A stretch of 53,127 nucleotides of DNA from Bacteroidia bacterium (lineage in GTDB: Bacteria > Bacteroidota > Bacteroidia > Bacteroidales > Paludibacteraceae). The stretch spans positions 1 through 53,127 of the forward strand of contig SAAO01000003.1 of the NCBI GenBank assembly GCA_009929375.1. Reading direction: 5' to 3'. Each line of letters begins with the position of its first letter. Position 1 is the first letter of the stretch. The position numbers were made by a program, and so were the translations under genes. This document shows positions 8,522 to 15,803 of this stretch, in pieces. The notes under the pieces were generated by a model. That model was not told the DNA's origin. It saw nothing but the letters and a program-made list of their open reading frames with translations, and searched no databases.

Positions 8522-9049
8522 ATGACCTCAAAAATAAAAAGCATGATGCTTACAGTAGCAATTTTACTGGGCCTTGGCGCATGTGCACAACTACCTAAGG
8601 GTGCAACTGCTATTACTCAGTTCGATGCTGAACGTTATCTTGGTCAATGGTACGAAATTGCCCGATTCGATTTTCGTTTCGAACGCAATCTGAACAATAC
8701 CACTGCCAACTACAGTCTCAACGAGAATGGCACTATTAAAGTGGTAAACCGCGGCTACAATTATGTAAAAAACAAATGGCAGGAATCAGTCGGAAAAGCC
8801 AAATTCGTGGGCGACCGATCTGTGGCAAGTCTGAAGGTATCGTTCTTCGGACCGTTTTATGCCCCTTACAATGTGATTGCACTCGATGAGAATTATCAGT
8901 ATGCGCTTATTGTGGGTAAAAATACCGATTATATGTGGATTCTGGCCCGCGAAAAAACCATTCCCGAAAGCGTAAAAACACAATATCTGCAAATCGCAAC
9001 CGATCTTGGTTTCGATGTGAGTAAGTTGATTTGGGTGGAGCATGAGTAG
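8522..9049 (+). CDS. blc: Lipocalin-family lipoprotein (Blc-like)
   Basis: This is an outer-membrane lipocalin of the bacterial Blc type, which binds hydrophobic ligands such as lysophospholipids and is often induced by envelope stress. With the ATG at 8522 the protein has 175 residues: a signal peptide ending in LGAC (Cys21), the lipocalin GxW motif GQWYEIARFDFRFE at about 41-54, and the second conserved block around FFGPFYAPYNVIALDENYQYALI. The longer frame from TTG 8468 is rejected because the promoter overlaps it. It stands alone. The gene symbol is assigned by family resemblance. Confidence 0.9.
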   Translation: MTSKIKSMMLTVAILLGLGACAQLPKGATAITQFDAERYLGQWYEIARFDFRFERNLNNTTANYSLNENGTIKVVNRGYNYVKNKWQESVGKAKFVGDRSVASLKVSFFGPFYAPYNVIALDENYQYALIVGKNTDYMWILAREKTIPESVKTQYLQIATDLGFDVSKLIWVEHE

Positions 9050-9062
9050 ATTCGCATATAAA

Positions 9063-9094
9063 TTTGAAGATTTGAAGATTTGAAGATTTGAAGA
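9063..9094. repeat. Four perfect tandem copies of an octamer
   Basis: The unit TTTGAAGA is repeated four times without mismatch. It lies in the 281-base gap between the lipocalin and S9 peptidase genes. The same gap also holds degenerate TTGGTTCTTGG-like repeats (about 9171-9206). Such slippage-prone patches are common in Bacteroidetes intergenic DNA. Confidence 0.8.
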
Positions 9095-9250
9095 TTCTCA
9101 GTTTCGGAGTTGATTCTCATTTAATCCCGCGTCCGTAATTCTTCATTATCAACTGTCAATTATCAATTGTCTTGGTTCTTGGCTCTTGGTTCTTTGTTCT
9201 TTGTTGCCTGCTCATTTTATTTCTTTTTTTGAATTTTCATTCAAAAAAGC

Positions 9251-9258
9251 TACTTTTG
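9251..9258 (+). promoter_or_regulatory. Candidate -7 box of the S9 peptidase gene
   Basis: TACTTTTG matches TAnnTTTG, 72 bases before the ATG. An imperfect hairpin (AAGGTCG at 9260-9266 with CGACCTT at 9287-9293) directly follows and overlaps the expected transcription start. Confidence 0.5.
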
Positions 9259-9330
9259 TAAGGTCGTGGGTCGTAATGCAGACCTGCGACCTTATTCACA
9301 AATACTAATTGTAAACTTAGTCACAAACGC

Positions 9331-11415
9331 ATGCTCAACAAATTATTAAAATTATCGCTTATGGCAATGGCCCTGACAGCAGTTTCGTGCAGCAATTCAT
9401 CCGACTCGCCTGTTATAGGCCGTCAGTATCCTGAAATCAAAGACAATCGCATGTCACCCGAAGTACTTTGGGCTATGGGTCGTGTGGGCGGAGTTCAGGT
9501 ATCGCCCGATGGAAAACGCGTGCTTTATTCGGTGAGTTACTATTCTGTAGAACAGGACAAAAGCAACTCGGATTTATTTATGATGAATACCGATGGTACC
9601 GGAAAATATCAGATTACCGACACTGAGTTTCGTGAAGTAGCAGCCAAATGGTTCAAAGGAGGCGAAAAGATTGCATATCTCTCGTCGAAAAGCGGCTCAA
9701 TGCAGCTTTGGATTATGGATGCCGACGGAAGCGACAAGGAACGCGTGACTGACGTGGAAGGTGGCATAAGTGACTTTGCCTTCTCGCCCGACGAGACAAA
9801 ACTGCTCTATGTGGCTGACGTAAAATATGGCCAACGTACTGTGGATTTACATCCTGATCTGCCCAAATCATCAGGAATTATTGTGGATGATTTGATGTAC
9901 AAACACTGGGACGAATGGAAACAATCAGTTCCACATCCGTTTGTAGCAGACTTTACCGGCAAAAAAATCAAAAACGTTAAGGACATTCTCGAAGGCGAAC
10001 CTTACGAAAGTCCCATGAAACCTTTCGGCGGCATTGAACAACTTGCCTGGAGTCCCGATGGAAAGACCATAGCCTACACAAGCCGCAAAAAGGAAGGAAT
10101 AGCTTACGCTGTTTCGACAAACTCGGATATTTATTTTTACGACCTTGCAACAGGAAAAACTGAAAATAAAACCGAGGGCATGATGGGTTACGATCAGAAT
10201 CCGGCCTTTTCGCCCGACGGCAAATGGCTCATGTGGCAAAGCATGGAGCGCGATGGTTACGAAGCCGACAAAAACCGCCTCTTCGTAATGAATCTGGGAA
10301 CGGGTGAAAAAACCGACCTTTCAGCAACCTTCGATCAGAATGTGGAAGCGCCTGTGTGGACAAAAGATTCGAAATCGATATATTTTGTGAGTGTATGGCA
10401 TGCCAAAACACAAATTTACCGTTTGGATATGGCCGATGCTAAAATCACACAAATCACCGAAGGTCAACACGATTTCGAATCGGTGCAACCTGCTGCCAAT
10501 ACACTTATTGCAGTGCGCCATTCGATGAGCAAACCCAACGAAATTTATGCTGTAAATCCAAAAAACGGATCGACAAAAGAGCTTTCGTTTGAGAACAAAC
10601 ACATTCTTACGAAAATTGAAATGGGACGCGTGGAAGAACGCTGGGTAACCACTACCGACAACAAACAAATGCTCGTTTGGGTTATTTATCCTCCCAAATT
10701 CGACCCGAACAAAAAATATCCGACACTGCTTTATTGTCAGGGCGGACCGCAATCGGCTGTCAGTCAGTTCTGGTCGTACCGCTGGAATATGCAGACTTTT
10801 GCAGCTTCCGATTATATCATTGTGGCTCCTAACCGCCGTGGACTTCCCGGATTCGGACAGGAATGGCTCGAACAAATCAGTGGCGACTATGGCGGACAAA
10901 ACATGAAAGATTATCTGTCTGCCATCGATGCAGTAGCTAAGGAACCATTTGTGGACAAAGACCGTTTGGGAGCTGTAGGCGCAAGTTATGGAGGTTTCTC
11001 TGTTTACTGGCTAGCCGGCCATCACGAAAAACGCTTCAAAGCTTTTATTGCGCACGATGGAATGTTTAACCTCGACCAGCAATATCTCGAAACCGAAGAA
11101 ATGTGGTTTGTAAACTGGGATTTGGGTGGAGCATATTGGGAAAAAGACAATGCTGTAGCACAACGCTCGTATGCAAATTCACCACATTTATTTGTGGATA
11201 AATGGGATACTCCGATTCTTGTAATTCACGGCGAAAAAGATTACCGCATTCTGGCTTCGCAGGGTATGGCAGCTTTCAATGCTGCAAAACTGCGTGGAGT
11301 TCCTGCCAAATTACTTATTTATCCTGACGAAAATCACTGGGTGCTGAAACCTCAGAATGGCGTGCTCTGGCAACGCACTTTTGTTGGCTGGCTCGATCAG
11401 TGGCTGAAGAAATAA
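9331..11415 (+). CDS. S9-family prolyl oligopeptidase-like lipoprotein
   Basis: This is a serine exopeptidase or oligopeptidase of family S9, probably periplasmic and lipid-anchored. The signal peptide ends in the lipobox AVSC (Cys20). Residues about 40-420 hold WD40-like beta-propeller repeats (SPDGK and SPDE motifs recur). The C-terminal alpha/beta-hydrolase domain carries the catalytic triad: Ser552 in GASYGG, Asp637 in GEKDYRI and His669 in DENHW. Spacing matches the family. At 694 residues it resembles acylaminoacyl-peptidase/DPP-type enzymes used by Bacteroidetes to digest peptides. It is a single-gene unit with its own promoter and a strong terminator. Confidence 0.93.
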   Translation: MLNKLLKLSLMAMALTAVSCSNSSDSPVIGRQYPEIKDNRMSPEVLWAMGRVGGVQVSPDGKRVLYSVSYYSVEQDKSNSDLFMMNTDGTGKYQITDTEFREVAAKWFKGGEKIAYLSSKSGSMQLWIMDADGSDKERVTDVEGGISDFAFSPDETKLLYVADVKYGQRTVDLHPDLPKSSGIIVDDLMYKHWDEWKQSVPHPFVADFTGKKIKNVKDILEGEPYESPMKPFGGIEQLAWSPDGKTIAYTSRKKEGIAYAVSTNSDIYFYDLATGKTENKTEGMMGYDQNPAFSPDGKWLMWQSMERDGYEADKNRLFVMNLGTGEKTDLSATFDQNVEAPVWTKDSKSIYFVSVWHAKTQIYRLDMADAKITQITEGQHDFESVQPAANTLIAVRHSMSKPNEIYAVNPKNGSTKELSFENKHILTKIEMGRVEERWVTTTDNKQMLVWVIYPPKFDPNKKYPTLLYCQGGPQSAVSQFWSYRWNMQTFAASDYIIVAPNRRGLPGFGQEWLEQISGDYGGQNMKDYLSAIDAVAKEPFVDKDRLGAVGASYGGFSVYWLAGHHEKRFKAFIAHDGMFNLDQQYLETEEMWFVNWDLGGAYWEKDNAVAQRSYANSPHLFVDKWDTPILVIHGEKDYRILASQGMAAFNAAKLRGVPAKLLIYPDENHWVLKPQNGVLWQRTFVGWLDQWLKK

Positions 11416-11420
11416 ACTAA

Positions 11421-11454
11421 GAAAGGGATGTTCAAACTTTTGAACATCCCTTTC
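11421..11454. terminator. Bidirectional terminator between the S9 peptidase and barrel genes
   Basis: A 16-bp perfect stem (11421-11436 with 11439-11454) has a 2-base loop. T-rich sequence follows it on the plus side and AT-rich sequence on the minus side. It serves the two convergent genes. Confidence 0.85.
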
Positions 11455-11471
11455 TTTATATATCCATTTTT

Positions 11472-12392
11472 TTAGAAGTGCAGCATAGCACCCAGCGAAA
11501 CTGCCTGAATATTCGGTCCTTTCTGTGACTGGAAAACGCTGAACGGAGAGTATTTGGCGTACACGCCCCATGAGCCGTAACCTATCTGAGCCATATAATC
11601 GAGCGAAAGTGGTGCGATATTCAATCCTTTTCCTTCCACAGCATTCACGCCGTTACCATTTGCATCTTTGTATTTCACGCGCGACGATGCAAAAGTATTC
11701 ACGCTACCCACCACACCGGCTGCCATAAAGAATTTATGATTTTTACCGAATGAAGGTTGCCATTCGAGCAACAGTGGAACTGTGAGACCAAAGGTTCGCA
11801 AGCGGCTGTAACTATAGGTGACTCCTGCTGGCGCTGCCTGAACACTTGTTACATCATTATTTTCAACCAAATGTGTATTCATATCGAGGAAAAAGTTTTT
11901 CCAGTTGAAGCCGAGCCCGGTGGTAAGACCAAGATTATTGCGATACAAAGGCAATGTTTTTTCCATTACACTGAAGAAGAACTCGTTAGATGCTTCTGAT
12001 TTAAGCGAGACACCATCAATATTGTTGAGTTTAAATGCTTCATCCGAAATATTGGCAAAACCCCAACCTATACCCGCAAAATGTCCTTCCATTTTGTATT
12101 TCTTTTTGGCTTTTGCCTTTACTTTATTCAAAAAAGGAATCTGAATACCTAATTCTTCCACTACAGTCCATTTTTCGTAACTTTTATCTTCGCTGAATAT
12201 ACCTTCGTACACCTTTTTGTATTCATTCGATTCTTTGTCGAAAACCTGCACTTTCATTTGTCCTACACTGTCTTCAATTTGTATGGTTTTATTATTGAAA
12301 TGTACTGTAGTGTCGGACTTCAGACTTTCCTGTGCATTTGCCGAGCATGTAGCCACTAAGGCACCAATTAAAAAAGGAATTAGCTTTTTCAT
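11472..12392 (-). CDS. Outer-membrane beta-barrel protein of the ECF sigma operon
   Basis: A signal peptide (cleaved near SANA-QES, about residue 21) is followed by about 80 polar residues and then a series of amphipathic strands ending in phenylalanine (ALGAMLHF). That terminal residue is typical of outer-membrane barrels. The family resemblance is to PorT-like barrel domains of Bacteroidetes. It is 306 residues long and last in a unit with a sigma factor, an anti-sigma-like protein and a DUF4252 protein, so it is probably a stress-responsive envelope protein. The ligand and function are unknown. Confidence 0.75.
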   Translation of the reverse strand: MKKLIPFLIGALVATCSANAQESLKSDTTVHFNNKTIQIEDSVGQMKVQVFDKESNEYKKVYEGIFSEDKSYEKWTVVEELGIQIPFLNKVKAKAKKKYKMEGHFAGIGWGFANISDEAFKLNNIDGVSLKSEASNEFFFSVMEKTLPLYRNNLGLTTGLGFNWKNFFLDMNTHLVENNDVTSVQAAPAGVTYSYSRLRTFGLTVPLLLEWQPSFGKNHKFFMAAGVVGSVNTFASSRVKYKDANGNGVNAVEGKGLNIAPLSLDYMAQIGYGSWGVYAKYSPFSVFQSQKGPNIQAVSLGAMLHF

Positions 12393-12422
12393 TTTTATAT
12401 TTAATTTGATGGGTTGTAAAAA

Positions 12423-12875
12423 TTATTTTTTCTTTAAAATCAGCTTAAGAATGTCCTCCGAATCGTTTTTCGATTCGATGTAAATGAGCGTAATTTTGTT
12501 TTCGGGCTTTTGAGTCTCGTTGAACAAAATGAGCCGGAACAAGTCGGACTTGCGTGGAAGTTGCAGGTAAACAGAAGTGGGTTTGCCGTTAGCGACCACC
12601 TGTTTTACCTTTTTCGCTCCTGCTTCGTCTTTGATCAGACATTTCCGGATAAAATCGCCGGCAGCAGGATTATTGCTAATGGTCAGACTTTTGAACAATG
12701 AAAAATCATATCCATCGAGCATTTCAGAGCTGAGTTCAACCATTACTACTCCTTTCTTTTCACCATATTGCTCAAAAGCTTTCCGGATTTCGAGATCGCT
12801 CTGGGCTTTCAGCGGCGAAAGAATAGCCATACCGAAGAACAGCACTGTACATACATATTTTTTTAGTGGATTCAT
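12423..12875 (-). CDS. DUF4252 domain protein
   Basis: This is a secreted 150-residue protein with a signal peptide (about 1-25, ending LKAQ). The body matches the DUF4252 pattern: an acidic LSSEMLDGYDFSLFKSL motif, then a strand-rich part with LPRKSDLFRLILF and the terminal ESKNDSEDILKLI. Its function is unknown. In Bacteroidetes, DUF4252 genes commonly sit beside ECF sigma/anti-sigma pairs, as here. It lies 31 bases upstream of the barrel gene and is probably co-transcribed with it. Confidence 0.8.
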   Translation of the reverse strand: MNPLKKYVCTVLFFGMAILSPLKAQSDLEIRKAFEQYGEKKGVVMVELSSEMLDGYDFSLFKSLTISNNPAAGDFIRKCLIKDEAGAKKVKQVVANGKPTSVYLQLPRKSDLFRLILFNETQKPENKITLIYIESKNDSEDILKLILKKK

Positions 12876-12940
12876 ATTACTCGTTTTTTGTTTTTTATAA
12901 TTAACGAACCGACGTCTGTCCGTAAAAATTTCAGGGTTTA

Positions 12941-13420
12941 TTATTCGAAAGCCGAAAAAACATCCAGTTGTTCCTCAATAATCTGAGAATTATTCAGATT
13001 GCTGATTCCTTCTTCCACATACTGCTCACCCGACGAAACGCCATGAAGCGAAGCAATTGCTTCCGACTTAATCCGGTCAATATCTGTTATCTTTTGTCCG
13101 TTGACGTATGCATAATTTGTTGGTGCCGACACGGTGAACAACTGCACAGTGACCATCATTGTTACTACCGCAGCCGCACCTGCAGCCCAGCGGATATATT
13201 TTGGCAGTGAAACATGCTTTTTAGCTTTCTTTGAGTTGAAATATCCGAACATTGCCTGTTCCGGAGCATATTTTTCGGGCAAACCGGTGCGCGACAGAAA
13301 GGCCTGCAAGCGTTTCTCTTCCTCCACCGAAGTCATACCTTCGTAGTATTTTTCGATGAGGCGATCGATGGCTTCGTATTCGGCTTTATTTTTAAATCTT
13401 ATGATCATACTGTTGTCCAT
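12941..13420 (-). CDS. Putative membrane anti-sigma factor
   Basis: This 159-residue protein has a cytoplasmic helical N-terminus (IDRLIEKYYEGMTSVEEEKRL, 19-39), one transmembrane segment (about 82-103, AAGAAAVVTMMVTVQLF) and a short periplasmic tail. That is the topology of ECF anti-sigma factors, although no zinc-binding ZAS motif is visible. Its start overlaps the end of the sigma factor gene by 16 bases, a coupling typical of sigma/anti-sigma pairs. The role is inferred from topology and position. Confidence 0.7.
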   Translation of the reverse strand: MDNSMIIRFKNKAEYEAIDRLIEKYYEGMTSVEEEKRLQAFLSRTGLPEKYAPEQAMFGYFNSKKAKKHVSLPKYIRWAAGAAAVVTMMVTVQLFTVSAPTNYAYVNGQKITDIDRIKSEAIASLHGVSSGEQYVEEGISNLNNSQIIEEQLDVFSAFE

Positions 13421-13905
13421 TTAATATATTCTTCGCGTACTTTTTTGCGGGCTCTCGAGAGATTTACTCTCACCGCTTCGACATTGGTTCCGGTAATTTC
13501 GGCAATTTCCTCTACTTCATATTCCTCCACATCCTTCATCTTTATTATAGCCTGCTGAAGTGACGGAAGCGTATCTATAATTCTTTGCAAAACCTCTACA
13601 GTGTTTTTTCTTTCGACACTCAGGTATGGATTTTCGGCTGCTGCTCTGTTGTGAGTTGCTTCGTCGATGGTATCGGTTCGCTTTTTCACTCTGAGTTTAT
13701 CGAGACAGTGATTTTTGGTCACTGTGGTGGCAAATGCCGGCAGACTGTCATATTTCCCAAGTGTGTCACGCAAATTCCAAAGCCTCAGCAGCACTTCCTG
13801 TACGGCATCTTCCGCGTCATCCTCGTCCGACAGTATTTGCCGGGCAGTATAAAAAAGGTGATCGCGTATGGGCAGTATTTCTGCTTTAAATCTTTCGTGA
13901 CTCAT
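13405..13905 (-). CDS. ECF RNA polymerase sigma-70 factor
   Basis: This is a group IV sigma factor of 166 residues. Region 2 shows DEDDAEDAVQEVLLRLW (about 26-42) and the -10-melting segment AFATTVTKNHCLDKLR. Region 4 is a helix-turn-helix, VEEYEVEEIAEITGTNVE, followed by the VRVNLSRARKKV recognition helix. It heads the unit with an anti-sigma-like protein, DUF4252 and a barrel protein, so it is likely autoregulated and directed at envelope functions. A -7 box lies about 134 bases upstream. Confidence 0.92.
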   Translation of the reverse strand: MSHERFKAEILPIRDHLFYTARQILSDEDDAEDAVQEVLLRLWNLRDTLGKYDSLPAFATTVTKNHCLDKLRVKKRTDTIDEATHNRAAAENPYLSVERKNTVEVLQRIIDTLPSLQQAIIKMKDVEEYEVEEIAEITGTNVEAVRVNLSRARKKVREEYIKWTTV

Positions 13906-14038
13906 TTATTACAATGACGAATTGAGGTGATAAAACATAACACCTGAAATGAAAACTTTTTTATTTGAAATAACTAACAACTAAATATCAGCAATATACA
14001 GAACAAAATACACTGTATTAATATCTGTCATTTTTTTA

Positions 14039-14046
14039 CAAATGTA
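14039..14046 (-). promoter_or_regulatory. Candidate -7 box of the first ECF sigma operon
   Basis: The minus strand reads TACATTTG (TAnnTTTG). It stands divergent from, and 51 bases away from, the -7 box of the lycopene cyclase gene. Confidence 0.4.
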
Positions 14047-14097
14047 CAATAATTGCCTGAAAAAATCATTCTGAACAAAGAGTCACAGGGAATTGTT

Positions 14098-14105
14098 TAA
14101 CTTTG
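14098..14105 (+). promoter_or_regulatory. Candidate -7 box of the lycopene cyclase gene
   Basis: TAACTTTG matches TAnnTTTG, 34 bases before the ATG at 14140. Confidence 0.55.
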
Positions 14106-14139
14106 CGAAAAGCAAGTACAAACATTCAACTCAGATGAA

Positions 14140-14832
14140 ATGATAAACGCCGAAAAACTTATCTACATTGGTCTTATGGCCGGTTCCGTGCTATTTCCTT
14201 TCCTTTTCAGTTTCGAAAAACAGATTTCGTTTTACAAAAAATGGAAGTACCTTTTTGTGGCTATTTTAGTGCCTCTGGTGTTTTTCGTAGTGTGGGATGC
14301 CATTTTTACAGCAAATGGCATGTGGTCGTTCAACGAGAACTTTGTGCTTGGTCCTCATATTTTTGGTTTGCCCATTGAGGAATGGTTGTTTTTTGTGGTA
14401 GTGCCTTATTGTGGCGTATTTATTTACGAAGTGCTGAAACTTTATCTGCCCCGCATCGATTTCAACAAAGCTGTGTATGGTTCGTTTGTGGTGCTGGTAC
14501 TGATTTTTGCATTACTTACATTGCTGTACAGTCAACGCGATTATACCTTTTTCAACTTCCTGTTCAACACAATTTTTCTGAGTTTTATGCTTTTCAATAA
14601 TTGGTTTAAAAAGCACCTTACACATTTTTTTCTTGCCTTTCTGATCGCACTTATCCCAATGTTTGTTGTAAACGGCGTACTGACAGCCATGCCTGTGGTT
14701 GAGTACAATCCGTTTGAGAACAGCGGAATACGCGTTTACACAATACCATTCGAAGACTTTTTTTATTTTCAGTTGCTTTTCGGAATGAATGTAATGATTT
14801 ACGAGTGGTTGCAGCGGAAAAAGAAAAATTGA
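14140..14832 (+). CDS. Lycopene cyclase, fused CrtYc-CrtYd type
   Basis: This integral membrane protein of 230 residues carries the duplicated lycopene cyclase domain otherwise split into CrtYc and CrtYd in actinobacteria. The first copy has the acidic motif LPIEEWLFFVVVPY and the second has IPFEDFFYFQLLFG. The PxE(E/D) motifs are the presumed catalytic acids that protonate lycopene on the way to beta-carotene. About six or seven membrane segments are visible. No phytoene synthase, desaturase or hydroxylase gene is near, so the carotenoid pathway must be encoded elsewhere if it is complete. Confidence 0.85.
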   Translation: MINAEKLIYIGLMAGSVLFPFLFSFEKQISFYKKWKYLFVAILVPLVFFVVWDAIFTANGMWSFNENFVLGPHIFGLPIEEWLFFVVVPYCGVFIYEVLKLYLPRIDFNKAVYGSFVVLVLIFALLTLLYSQRDYTFFNFLFNTIFLSFMLFNNWFKKHLTHFFLAFLIALIPMFVVNGVLTAMPVVEYNPFENSGIRVYTIPFEDFFYFQLLFGMNVMIYEWLQRKKKN

Positions 14833-14874
14833 GAAATAACTGTTTTCAACTAACTACATTTCAATCATATTTCA

Positions 14875-14882
14875 TATTTTTG
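14875..14882 (+). promoter_or_regulatory. Candidate -7 box of the toxin-antitoxin pair
   Basis: TATTTTTG matches TAnnTTTG, 26 bases before the antitoxin ATG. Confidence 0.5.
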
Positions 14883-14908
14883 CTTTTATATATACTAAAA
14901 GAAACAAC

Positions 14909-15145
14909 ATGACCACTTTTCAATTAAAAAAGCTGTTGATACATCAAATTTCGGAAATAAATGATGAAGTTTTTCTGAATGCACTAAAAACAATCATCGA
15001 TTTAAAAAGCAAATCAAATGTTCTTGAATTGACTGAACTGCAAAAGGAAGAAATATATCAATCTCAACTGGAGATTAAGAATGGCCTGTATGTAGCTGAA
15101 TCAGATTTGAATGAAGAATTTGAATCATGGAAAAAAGAGAAATAA
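14909..15145 (+). CDS. Putative antitoxin of a ParE-type module
   Basis: This small protein of 78 residues begins with a predicted helical part (TTFQLKKLLIHQISEINDEVFLNALKTIID) and continues with a charged segment ending FESWKKEK. It resembles the antitoxin-like proteins encoded directly upstream of ParE/RelE toxins in Bacteroidetes. The toxin start overlaps its last 19 bases, the normal arrangement. It appears intact while the toxin is frameshifted. The assignment rests on position and general appearance. Confidence 0.7.
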   Translation: MTTFQLKKLLIHQISEINDEVFLNALKTIIDLKSKSNVLELTELQKEEIYQSQLEIKNGLYVAESDLNEEFESWKKEK

Positions 15146-15421
15146 TCTGGTCGCATTCAGCCAAAATTAAATTATTTGAGAATCTTGATTTTTATAAATC
15201 CAGAAATCAAAGTTCTGAATACTCAATAAAAATATTTACTAAAATCAATAAAAATATAGCGCTTCTCAAAAAGCATCCCGAAATAGGAATTAAAACAGAT
15301 ATTTTCGAGTGTTAGAGCCCTGTCTGTTGAGAATTATCTTATTTTTTACGAAACTGAGCATCAAAGAATAATTATACTTTCTACATGGGACACAAGGCAA
15401 AATCCTTTAAAATCCCAATAA
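15127..15421 (+). pseudogene. ParE/RelE-family toxin, frameshifted
   Basis: The intact frame would give about 97 residues, the usual size of ParE toxins, which poison gyrase or cleave mRNA. The first 61 codons (start SHSAKIKLFENLDFYKSRN, through LLKKHPEIGIKTDIFE) are in one frame, which then stops at 15313-15315. The rest of the family continues in the +1 frame from 15311: VRALSVENYLIFYE, then IIILSTWDTRQNP, ending at TAA 15419-15421. One extra base near 15309-15312 explains the break. It may be a real inactivation or a sequencing error. Confidence 0.8.
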
Positions 15422-15462
15422 AGAAACAACTTTAATCTCTCAAATAATTCTGTTTAAACAAA

Positions 15463-15792
15463 CTAAATTAGAATCCCGCACAACTGAAACACCGATTCCG
15501 CGCAGGTTTTGCGTAGTTTCTCATTTCCGGCCATAGTGCTTATTTTCAGCATCATATTTTTGAAAACAGCTTTTGCCTCATTGTCGAGCGTGGACACATG
15601 ATAAAAAGCATCGTGCGGATTGATTTTCAGCGCACTATCCCAGGCATAAACCGACGACAAACCAAGTTCAGCAAGCAAAAAACTGATTGCTTCGTAGTCG
15701 CGCTCTTCGTCGATGCTTCCATCAGCCGATGCAATTACCTGAAATGCACAGTGCAAAACAGCATATTTCTGATGCGGTTCGAGATGTTTCAT
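15463..15792 (-). CDS. Small TerB-like protein
   Basis: With the ATG at 15790-15792, 12 bases after the uvrA stop, the product is 109 residues; an upstream ATG at 15849 would overlap uvrA by 46 bases. It is a soluble helical protein with the pattern VIASADGSIDEERDYEAISFLLAELG, resembling the metal-binding TerB/DjlA-like fold (acidic ADGxIxxEE). Its function is unknown. It follows uvrA closely and is probably co-transcribed, which weakly suggests a stress or DNA-repair link. Confidence 0.65.
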   Translation of the reverse strand: MKHLEPHQKYAVLHCAFQVIASADGSIDEERDYEAISFLLAELGLSSVYAWDSALKINPHDAFYHVSTLDNEAKAVFKNMMLKISTMAGNEKLRKTCAESVFQLCGILI

Positions 15793-15803
15793 TTCAAAAA
15801 ACT

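Noticed and set aside
9063-9094. Tandem repeats as a CRISPR array
   Set aside because: The units are 8 bases and contiguous, with no spacers and no cas genes.
10321-10899. 192-codon open frame opposite the S9 peptidase
   Set aside because: It is a shadow frame; the S9 propeller and catalytic domain on the other strand are clear.
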